From positions 430-13,079 of the forward strand of contig DHDF01000007.1 in the NCBI GenBank assembly GCA_002399225.1: a stretch of DNA of 12,650 nt, read 5' to 3'. The notes beneath the pieces were generated by a model. That model made no database searches, was not told the DNA's origin, and saw only the letters and a list, made by a program, of their open reading frames with translations. The DNA is from a bacterium UBA4883. Lineage in GTDB: Bacteria > Bacillota > Clostridia > Oscillospirales > Acutalibacteraceae. The position numbers and the translations under genes are program-made. Every line of letters starts with the position of its first letter. The stretch's first letter is position 1. Positions 6,459-12,650 of this stretch are shown here, one piece after another.

Positions 6459-8139
6459 GGCCCTGGCTGCCGTTTTTCGCCATTTGCAGCATCTCTTCCG
6501 CATTTTGAAGCATCAGCGGCGTGATACGCTCTCCGCCCATAATCCGGGCAAGCTCCATCCGGCGCCCATCCCGGTCCAGGCGATCCACCCGTGTGAAGGT
6601 ACGATTTTCATGGACCTGCTTGCAGATCAGGAAATGTGCATCCGCCAAGGCGGCAATCTGAGCCAAGTGAGTCACACAGATCACCTGACGGTTGCGGGAC
6701 ACCTCTTTTAACTTCCATCCGATCCTCTGGGCAGCGCTTCCACTGACACCTGTGTCCACCTCGTCAAAGATCAGGGTGCCAATGTCGTCTTTCCCCGCAA
6801 GGACCGTCTTAATGGCCAGCATGATGCGGGAAAGTTCCCCCCCGGAAGCGACCTTCGCAATTGGCTTTGCCGGTTCGCCCGCGTTGGTGGAAATGTAGAA
6901 TTCAATTTTGTCCCAACCCGTCTCGCTCATTGGAGCGCGCTCCTGACGGATTTCAAAGGTGACATTCGGCATGTTCAAGAACTGAAGCTCTTCTTTGACT
7001 CTCCGGGTGAAAATCTTCGCAGCTTTGGCGCGCCATGAAGAAAGCTCCGCCGCGCCGGTTTCCGCCTGAGAACGGAATTTCCTGTAATCCTGCTGATATT
7101 TCTTTGCATTTTCATCCGAAGTTTGAATTTTTTCAAGATCTGCGCGGCATTTGTCCAAGTACTGAAGCATCTCTTCTTCTGAGCCACCGTATTTTAGACC
7201 AAGGCGGTAGATTGTATCAAGCCTCGACTCGATCTCATCCAGTTCCGATGGATCATAGTCCAGCTGCGAGGAATGATTCCGCATCTCCTCGTTGCAGTCC
7301 TCCAAGTCGTAAGAAATGGACTGCAACCGTTCCACCAGGCCGTGCAGTTCCGGCACATACTGCTCCACCCCGGCCAAAGCACCAGCGGCCTCCGAAACGG
7401 CGGAAGCCGCTCCCGCCGTCTCTTCATCCCCGCCGAGCGCCGCTTTCGCCTGCGCAATCGCCTCGGCAACCCGTTCGGAATTGCGGTACAGATTTTTACG
7501 GCGGCTCAGTTCTTTCTGCTCGCCCGGATGAAGATCCGCCGCTTCCAGCTCGCCAATCTGGTAGGTCAGCAGATCAGTCTGCCGCACTTTTTGTTCACGG
7601 CCCATCCGGCAGGAATCCAGCTCGGCTTTCGCGTTCCGCATGTCATGGTAAGCTTTCCGATAGCGGTTCAGACAATCCTCCGGCAGTCCCATGCTGTCGA
7701 GATAGCAGATATGCGTCTCCGGAGACAGCAGACCGTAATTTTCATGCTGGCCATGGATATTGATCAACAGCCTGCCGATCTCTTTCAGAACAGAGACAGT
7801 CGCCGGCCTTGTGTTCACCCGGCAGGAGGATTTACCATCCGCAGAAATTTCGCGCTGAATCATCACCGTTCCATCCTCTTCCACGGAATAGCCCAGTTCC
7901 TGGATTTTATCAGCGGCCCGCCCGCCGTTCAGCTGAAAAACGGCAGACACCAGCGCCCGTTTTGCACCCGTGCGGATTAGTTCCCGGGAAGTCCTTTCCC
8001 CCAGAATCGCATTGATGGAATCAATCACAATGGATTTTCCCGCTCCGGTTTCGCCGGTTAAAACATTGAAACCATTGCTGAAATCGATATTCGCCTTTTC
8101 GATAACGGCTATATTTTCAATATAAAGCTGTGACAGCAT
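6439..8139 (-). CDS. recN: DNA repair protein RecN (SMC-like ATPase)
   Basis: RecN is an SMC-family ATPase that acts early in double-strand-break repair on the chromosome. The 566-residue product starts MLSQLYIENIAVIEKANIDF, the usual RecN N-terminus. It has Walker A GETGAGKS at 29-36, a long charged coiled-coil-rich middle (about 150-390), an ABC-type signature SGGELS at 432-437, and Walker B LIFDEVD near 456-462. I chose the ATG at 8139 because AGGTGA lies 5 nt upstream and the product aligns with RecN. A GTG at 8148 would add three residues. The ribosome-binding site overlaps the argR stop (5-nt gap), indicating cotranscription. The end of the gene contains the -35 of the tyrS promoter, and no terminator lies between recN and the tyrS leader. 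Confidence 0.97.
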   Translation of the reverse strand: MLSQLYIENIAVIEKANIDFSNGFNVLTGETGAGKSIVIDSINAILGERTSRELIRTGAKRALVSAVFQLNGGRAADKIQELGYSVEEDGTVMIQREISADGKSSCRVNTRPATVSVLKEIGRLLINIHGQHENYGLLSPETHICYLDSMGLPEDCLNRYRKAYHDMRNAKAELDSCRMGREQKVRQTDLLTYQIGELEAADLHPGEQKELSRRKNLYRNSERVAEAIAQAKAALGGDEETAGAASAVSEAAGALAGVEQYVPELHGLVERLQSISYDLEDCNEEMRNHSSQLDYDPSELDEIESRLDTIYRLGLKYGGSEEEMLQYLDKCRADLEKIQTSDENAKKYQQDYRKFRSQAETGAAELSSWRAKAAKIFTRRVKEELQFLNMPNVTFEIRQERAPMSETGWDKIEFYISTNAGEPAKPIAKVASGGELSRIMLAIKTVLAGKDDIGTLIFDEVDTGVSGSAAQRIGWKLKEVSRNRQVICVTHLAQIAALADAHFLICKQVHENRTFTRVDRLDRDGRRMELARIMGGERITPLMLQNAEEMLQMAKNGSQGLDNRAK

Positions 8140-8144
8140 GGCAA

Positions 8145-8594
8145 TCACCTGATCAATTTTTTCAGTTCCGAAGACAGCCTTTCCGCAGCATTTTCATCTC
8201 TGGCCAAAATAAAGATGGTATCATCTCCGGAGAGTGTTCCTACAATCTCCTCCCAAGACAAGGCATCCATCGCGGCACAGACCGCATTTGCCATTCCCGT
8301 CAGGCATTTGACCGCAACCATATTCTGCGCATAGTCGACCGACAGCGCAGAATCGGAAAAAAGAGAATAAAACTTCGTGGTGTAATCTCTGGTGTCCTCC
8401 TGGCCAACCGTATACCGGTATTTGCCGCTCGCAGTCAAAGTTTTGATGAGGCGCAGCTCCTTAATGTCGCGCGAAACCGTAGCCTGGGTCACTTCATACC
8501 CTTCTTCGCGCAGGCGGCGAAGAAGTTCCTCCTGCGTGTCGATGGGATACTTTTCAATCAGTTCCAGTATTTTGGCATGCCGTCGTTCCTTCAA
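8145..8594 (-). CDS. argR: Arginine repressor ArgR/AhrC
   Basis: ArgR is a hexameric, arginine-responsive DNA-binding protein that represses biosynthesis and can activate catabolism by binding paired ARG boxes. The 149-residue protein has the family length. An N-terminal winged helix-turn-helix contains [12 protein letters not shown] (36-47), and a C-terminal oligomerisation and arginine-binding domain carries [12 protein letters not shown], with the Asp124-Asp125 pair expected to contact arginine. It starts at a TTG (8594) that overlaps the nadK TGA by 4 bases. GGAG elements lie 2 and 9 nt upstream, and no in-frame ATG exists near the start. A location between nadK and recN is typical of clostridia. 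A candidate binding site occurs upstream of dapL in this window. Confidence 0.96.
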   Translation of the reverse strand: MKERRHAKILELIEKYPIDTQEELLRRLREEGYEVTQATVSRDIKELRLIKTLTASGKYRYTVGQEDTRDYTTKFYSLFSDSALSVDYAQNMVAVKCLTGMANAVCAAMDALSWEEIVGTLSGDDTIFILARDENAAERLSSELKKLIR

Positions 8595-9457
8595 GGCTCC
8601 ATTCTCCTCTCTCCAAGTTTATCGGTTACAATCTCATAAAAATTATTATTCTTTAATTTTAGTATTTTAACGGTGCTGGAGGACTTTGAAAATTCTACTT
8701 CGGCACCATCCGGAATTTTCAAGAAGCTCTCTCCGTCAACCGTAAGGATAATTTCGCTTTCATAATCAGAGTGGGCCTGAACGCTCAGCTTTGAATGGGG
8801 GCCAAAAAGGACCGGCCTGTTTAAAAGGGAGTGAGGACAAATGGGAGTGAGAAGAATACAGTCCATCTGCGGATCAATGATCGGACCGCCGGCAGAAAGC
8901 GAATAGGCTGTTGAGCCGGTCGGGGTGGCAATGATCAAACCATCTGCGCGGTAATCACAGACTTTGGTGTCGTCCAGCCGAACTTTCAGATCCAGAATTC
9001 TTGAAAGAGTTCCCCGTGCAATCACAGCGTCGTTAAAAGCGGTGTAGGTCTTTGATTTCTCTTCTCCGCGAACCCGGATATCTAACATCATTCTGTCCTC
9101 AATCGTATAATTTCCGCTGTTCAGCCGCTCCAGACAGTCCATCTCGTTGGTTTCCAGGCTGGCGATGAATCCCAGTCTTCCAATATTAATGCCAAGAATC
9201 GGTTTTCCAGCGACCGCTGCATTCCTGGCACAGTGAATAATGGTACCGTCACCGCCGAGAGCAATGATCAGATCGCAGGCCTGAATCATCGCCGCCGCAT
9301 CCGGGAAAAAGAGAATTTCCTTTTCCGGAAAGGAAGCCCGGAATTCATCCCGCATCAAAATTTTCATGCCGAGCTTTCGCAGCTTCGCAATCAGCCGCCC
9401 TGTATAATAAAGGGCGCGGTTCCGGCTTAAGTTTGGAATGACCGCCACATGGATCAC
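8591..9457 (-). CDS. nadK: NAD kinase (ATP/polyphosphate-NAD kinase)
   Basis: NadK phosphorylates NAD to NADP, setting the NADPH pool for biosynthesis. The 288-residue product has the usual bacterial length. It shows GGDGT at 68-72, with Asp70 as the catalytic residue, NIGRLGFIA at 91-99, and the NAD-binding block [20 protein letters not shown] (172-191). The GTG start at 9457 overlaps the tlyA TGA by 4 bases and fits the family N-terminus (IHVAVIPN). The preceding GGCGGTGA is a modest ribosome-binding site, so coupling to tlyA translation is likely. The last 4 bases overlap argR. Confidence 0.97.
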   Translation of the reverse strand: MIHVAVIPNLSRNRALYYTGRLIAKLRKLGMKILMRDEFRASFPEKEILFFPDAAAMIQACDLIIALGGDGTIIHCARNAAVAGKPILGINIGRLGFIASLETNEMDCLERLNSGNYTIEDRMMLDIRVRGEEKSKTYTAFNDAVIARGTLSRILDLKVRLDDTKVCDYRADGLIIATPTGSTAYSLSAGGPIIDPQMDCILLTPICPHSLLNRPVLFGPHSKLSVQAHSDYESEIILTVDGESFLKIPDGAEVEFSKSSSTVKILKLKNNNFYEIVTDKLGERRMEP

Positions 9458-10278
9458 GCTGTTTCACCGCCATTCAGCTTTTGATGGGATTCCTCCACCA
9501 GTGCCGAAATATCAAGGTCAGGCACCGTTTCAGACGGGCTGTCGGATTTTTGCAGATATAAAAGATACTCAATATTTCCCTCCGGGCCTTTTACGGGGGA
9601 ATAGGTCAGTCCCAAAACAGAAAAGCCGTTTTCTTTGACAAAAGCTACAATTTTCTGAATCACCTGAACATGAACTTTTGGATCGCGCACAACGCCTTTT
9701 TTCCCGACATTTTCACGGCCGGCTTCAAACTGAGGCTTGATCAGGCATACCGCTTGTCCGTGCTCCGATAAAAAGCGGCGGGCTACCGGAAGCACCAGTC
9801 GAAGGGAAATAAAGGCAACATCCACACTGAAAAAATCGACGGATTCAGGAACCTGCTGCTCCGTCAGATACCTGACGTTGGTTCTTTCCAGACTGACGAC
9901 GCGGGGATCAATGCGCAGTTTCCATGCCAGCTGCCCGTATCCGACATCCACCGCATAGACTTTTTTCGCTCCATTCTGAAGCATACAGTCCGTAAAACCG
10001 CCTGTGGAAGCTCCAATGTCCATTACGGTTTTCCCTTTTAGATCGATGGGAAACGTCGCCAGTGCCTTTTCCAGTTTCAGGCCGCCGCGGCTGACATAAG
10101 GAATCTTGCTGCCCCGCACTTCAATTTTTACATTTTCCGGAAGCATGGTACCGGGCTTATCCTGTTTCTGTCCATTTACATAAACCTGGCCTGCCATCAC
10201 GACCGTCTTGGCCCTTTCCCGGCTTTCTGAAAGTCCTCGGTCAAAAATTAAGCAGTCCAATCTTTTTTTCTGAATCAT
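9454..10278 (-). CDS. tlyA: TlyA-type rRNA 2'-O-methyltransferase (S4 plus FtsJ-like domains)
   Basis: TlyA-family proteins methylate ribose 2'-O positions in rRNA. The mycobacterial member modifies 16S and 23S rRNA and affects capreomycin sensitivity, and the older label is hemolysin A. The 274-residue protein has an N-terminal S4 RNA-binding domain (about 5-65, [19 protein letters not shown]) followed by an FtsJ-like methyltransferase. SAM binding is seen in [12 protein letters not shown] (87-98). Lys68, Asp153 (SVDVAFISL), Lys181 (KPQFEAG) and Glu237 sit where the FtsJ-type K-D-K-E tetrad is expected. The ATG at 10278 has GGAG 7 nt upstream, inside the dxs 3' end, with a 38-nt gene overlap. 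Its rRNA target in this organism is not shown by the sequence. Confidence 0.94.
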   Translation of the reverse strand: MIQKKRLDCLIFDRGLSESRERAKTVVMAGQVYVNGQKQDKPGTMLPENVKIEVRGSKIPYVSRGGLKLEKALATFPIDLKGKTVMDIGASTGGFTDCMLQNGAKKVYAVDVGYGQLAWKLRIDPRVVSLERTNVRYLTEQQVPESVDFFSVDVAFISLRLVLPVARRFLSEHGQAVCLIKPQFEAGRENVGKKGVVRDPKVHVQVIQKIVAFVKENGFSVLGLTYSPVKGPEGNIEYLLYLQKSDSPSETVPDLDISALVEESHQKLNGGETA

Positions 10279-12130
10279 TTAAGCACTCCGATAGAATCAT
10301 TTTGGCCATTCCTCCAGCGTTGAGGCCCAGCTCTTCCAAGGCCTGGGGCATCGTTTCATGCAAAACGAAGCCATCAATTGCACGAAGATAAAACTTACCC
10401 TGATAAGCGGCCTGATTTAACAAGTAGGCAAAATATTCGCCGATGCCGCCCTGTGCAACGCCTTCTTCAAAGAAAAAAACGGCTTTGGCATTCAGCACAC
10501 TGCGAATGGCTTCGGGAGCGATCGGAAAAATCCGGTTTAATTTCAGGATGCGGATTTCCACTCCTCTTTTCTTCAAAGCAGACAGAGCCTGACACGCATT
10601 GGAAAACAGCCTTCCATAAGTCACAAGTATCAGATCGGCGGATGCGGGGCCGTAAAGGTCAAATGCCTCACGGCTGCCGTGAAAATCGAACGGGCGGAAA
10701 AGTTGCTCCCCCCGCGGGTATCGCACCGCAGCCATACCCTTGCAGCCATACAGAGCCTGCCACAGACAGCTTTGCAACTCATCATAAAAGGAGGGAGAAT
10801 AAATGATCATTCCGGGAATCGTGCGCAGAAAAGCGGCATCAAAAATTCCCTGATGGGTTTCGCCGTCTTCCCCGACAATTCCCGCCCGATCGACAGCGAA
10901 CACCACCTTGATTCGCTGCAACGCAACATCATGGATCAACTGATCATAACCCCGCTGCAAAAAAGAGGAATAGACGGCAAAAACCGGCAGCATCCCGCCG
11001 CAAGCAAGCCCGCCTGCAAATGTGACAGCATGCTCTTCCGCAATGCCCGTGTCAAAAAAACGTTCGGGAAATTTTTGAGAAAACGGCGCCAGTCCCGTGC
11101 CTTCCTGCATCGCGGCAGTAATAGCACAGATCCTTTCATCTTCCGATGCGAGAGCGCAAAGCTTATTTCCAAACACAGAGGAAAAGCTTCCTCCGGATTT
11201 CACCGGTTTCCCCGTCGCCACATCAAAGCGGGAAACCCCATGAAAGACCTTCGGATTTTCTTCGGCAAACGGGTACCCCTTCCCTTTGCGAGTCAGAACA
11301 TGAATGAGGACAGGATGCTGGATGCTTTTAACGTTATTGAATACTTCAATCAGTTTTTCCAGATCATGGCCATCAAACGGTCCGTAATAATAAAAGCCCA
11401 TATCCTCAAAAATCGTGCTATTGTAGAGGATCTGCTTTAAAACTGATTTTGACTTGGTGAGCGCATGTTGAAACGGCTTCCCAATCCCCGGGATATGGCC
11501 TAAAAGCTGATCAATATTCCCCTTGATCCGAAAATAGGAAGGCTTCGTGCGGATACGTGCCAAATAGCGGGCCATGGAGCCGACATTACGGGAAATGGAC
11601 ATCTTGTTGTCGTTCAGCACAACAATAAAATTTTTTCGGAGCCGGCCGGCATTATTCATGCCTTCATAGGCGAGGCCGCCGGTCAGGGCACCATCTCCAA
11701 TGATGGCGACCACATGCCCCGGTTCCCCTTTCAGTTCCTTGGCCTTGAACAGTCCGAGCGCAGCCGAAATTGAGGTGCTGCTGTGCCCGGAAGTAAAAGG
11801 ATCGTGCGGGCTCTCCGTCCGGTTCGGGAAACCCGAAAGCCCGCCGCGCGTCCGGATTGTAGCGATACGGTCGGCTCTGCCGGTCAGCATTTTATGCGTA
11901 TAGGACTGATGCCCGACATCCCAGACAATCTGATCCTCCGGGGAGTGAAACGCCCTGTGCAAGGCGACGGACAGTTCCACTACTCCAAGATTAGAGGCAA
12001 GATGCCCCCCGTTTTTCGAAACAGTTTGAATGATCCGCTCCCGAATTTCGGCGCACAGTTGCTTTAGCTGCGAAGGTGTTAACTGCTGCAGGTCTTGAGG
12101 GGAACGAATTGAATCAAGCAACACACTCAT
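10241..12130 (-). CDS. dxs: 1-deoxy-D-xylulose-5-phosphate synthase
   Basis: Dxs is the thiamine-diphosphate enzyme that condenses pyruvate and glyceraldehyde 3-phosphate, the entry step of the MEP isoprenoid pathway and a source of precursor for thiamine and pyridoxal synthesis. The 629-residue protein has normal length. It has GHQSYTHKMLTGR near 73-85, the ThDP/Mg motif GDGALTGG at 145-152 with the paired Asn173-Asp-Asn, the catalytic-glutamate segment TGIAEEHAVTFAGG in the middle domain, and DRAGIVGEDGETHQG in the pyrimidine-binding domain. The ATG at 12130 begins 4 nt after the folD stop with only a weak GAAAGAAAG site, so it may depend on ribosomes finishing folD. The 3' end overlaps tlyA by 38 nt. 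Confidence 0.97.
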   Translation of the reverse strand: MSVLLDSIRSPQDLQQLTPSQLKQLCAEIRERIIQTVSKNGGHLASNLGVVELSVALHRAFHSPEDQIVWDVGHQSYTHKMLTGRADRIATIRTRGGLSGFPNRTESPHDPFTSGHSSTSISAALGLFKAKELKGEPGHVVAIIGDGALTGGLAYEGMNNAGRLRKNFIVVLNDNKMSISRNVGSMARYLARIRTKPSYFRIKGNIDQLLGHIPGIGKPFQHALTKSKSVLKQILYNSTIFEDMGFYYYGPFDGHDLEKLIEVFNNVKSIQHPVLIHVLTRKGKGYPFAEENPKVFHGVSRFDVATGKPVKSGGSFSSVFGNKLCALASEDERICAITAAMQEGTGLAPFSQKFPERFFDTGIAEEHAVTFAGGLACGGMLPVFAVYSSFLQRGYDQLIHDVALQRIKVVFAVDRAGIVGEDGETHQGIFDAAFLRTIPGMIIYSPSFYDELQSCLWQALYGCKGMAAVRYPRGEQLFRPFDFHGSREAFDLYGPASADLILVTYGRLFSNACQALSALKKRGVEIRILKLNRIFPIAPEAIRSVLNAKAVFFFEEGVAQGGIGEYFAYLLNQAAYQGKFYLRAIDGFVLHETMPQALEELGLNAGGMAKMILSECLNDSEKKIGLLNF

Positions 12131-12134
12131 TCAG

Positions 12135-12650
12135 CTAGACTTTCTTTCGGTCAGAAATCGCATTTTGAATTTTCGCAGCGGTCAGCGTATTTTTCAGAAG
12201 CATGGCAATCGTCATCGGACCGACTCCGCCCGGGACCGGGGTAATGTAAGAAGCCAATTTGCTGACGGAGTCAAAATCGACATCGCCGCAAAGCTTTCCA
12301 TTTTCATCCCGATCTGAGCCGACGTCAATTACACAGGCACCTGGCTTGACCATATCGGCTGTAATAAATTTCGGTTTTCCGACGGCTGCGACGAGAATAT
12401 CCGCCCTGCGGCAGACCTCTGCAAGATTTCTCGTTTTGCTGTGACAGATGGTGACCGTTCCGTTTTCATGCATCAGCAACATGGCCATTGGTTTACCGAC
12501 AATATTGCTACGGCCGACCACGACGCAGTTTTTTCCGGCGACCGGAATTTTTTCCCGGTGCAGCAGTTCCATAACTCCGGCAGGAGTACAGGGAACAAAG
12601 CGGAAATTCCCAATCATAACCCGCCCGACATTGGAAGGATGAAACGCATC
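12135..12650 (-). CDS. folD: Methylenetetrahydrofolate dehydrogenase/cyclohydrolase, C-terminal part (N-terminus beyond the window)
   Basis: FolD interconverts methylene-, methenyl- and formyl-tetrahydrofolate, supplying one-carbon units for purines, thymidylate and formyl-Met. The frame is open to the window edge: upstream of the first visible Met it continues in the same frame as [10 protein letters not shown], a FolD signature, so the gene starts outside. Visible motifs are [13 protein letters not shown], the NADP-binding [14 protein letters not shown], and the C-terminal signature [16 protein letters not shown]. About 171 residues are present, and roughly 110 are missing. The stop (TAG, 12137-12135) is 4 nt from dxs. 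In many Bacillota xseA, xseB and ispA lie between folD and dxs, and here they do not. Confidence 0.97.
   Translation of the reverse strand, partial: DAFHPSNVGRVMIGNFRFVPCTPAGVMELLHREKIPVAGKNCVVVGRSNIVGKPMAMLLMHENGTVTICHSKTRNLAEVCRRADILVAAVGKPKFITADMVKPGACVIDVGSDRDENGKLCGDVDFDSVSKLASYITPVPGGVGPMTIAMLLKNTLTAAKIQNAISDRKKV

Noticed and set aside
7035..7980. Two plus-strand frames of 242 and 235 codons opposite recN
   Set aside because: Compositionally odd (Pro/Arg/Ser-rich), overlapping each other in different frames and lying wholly antisense to recN; shadow frames.
8620..8670. A/T-rich stretch near the nadK end resembling an ARG box (AGAATAATAATTTTT on the minus strand)
   Set aside because: Three mismatches in the core, lies within nadK coding sequence (Lys/Asn-rich codons), and no paired box or promoter is nearby.
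10679..11440. 253-codon plus-strand frame opposite dxs
   Set aside because: Antisense shadow of dxs with no recognisable motif, promoter or ribosome-binding site.
1..12650. Mobile elements, CRISPR arrays, phage or toxin-antitoxin systems
   Set aside because: No transposase or integrase-like frames, no regularly spaced repeats and no long flanking repeats were seen; all long frames are housekeeping genes or their shadows.

Overview
The window looks like a chromosomal housekeeping segment from a clostridial Bacillota. My best guess is an Oscillospirales-type member, from gene content and order only. Pointers are the Tyr T-box riboswitch, the order dxs-tlyA-nadK-argR-recN (nadK between tlyA and argR is a clostridial arrangement), an LL-diaminopimelate aminotransferase route to lysine, and an ANTAR-domain regulator. 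All ten genes lie on the minus strand, so transcription runs from high to low coordinates. I see no mobile element, CRISPR array, phage gene, tRNA or rRNA.

Region 1 (12650 to 6439) is a tightly packed run: folD (N-terminus cut by the window edge), dxs, tlyA, nadK, argR, recN. Neighbours overlap (38, 4 and 4 nt) or are separated by 4-5 nt, so this is very probably one operon. It mixes one-carbon metabolism, isoprenoid precursor synthesis, an S4-domain RNA methyltransferase, NADP supply, arginine-responsive regulation and DNA repair. No terminator separates recN from the next unit.

Region 2 (6458 to 4849) is tyrS. It has a fully consensus sigma-A promoter embedded in the end of recN, a T-box leader of about 290 nt with a UAC (Tyr) specifier and mutually exclusive antiterminator and terminator, then the TyrRS gene and a 19-bp terminator hairpin.

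Region 3 (4848 to 1) starts with about 180 bp of non-coding DNA. Next come a near-consensus promoter and a leader of about 130 nt. The genes are an ANTAR RNA-binding regulator with a degenerate receiver domain, dapF, dapL, carA and carB (C-terminus cut by the window edge). The most interesting signal lies between dapF and dapL. There a near-consensus extended -10 promoter overlaps a perfect 11+1+11 inverted repeat, and the repeat reads as two ARG boxes spaced 3 bp apart. That suggests dapL-carA-carB is a separately initiated, ArgR-controlled unit that joins a lysine/cell-wall step (DapL) to carbamoyl-phosphate supply for arginine and pyrimidines. The predicted repressor, argR, lies about 5 kb away in the same window.

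Most genes are ordinary and confidently named. The unusual content is regulatory: the ArgR-like operator, the ANTAR pseudo-receiver at the head of the dapF cluster, and the T-box terminator as the first visible terminator downstream of the recN operon.
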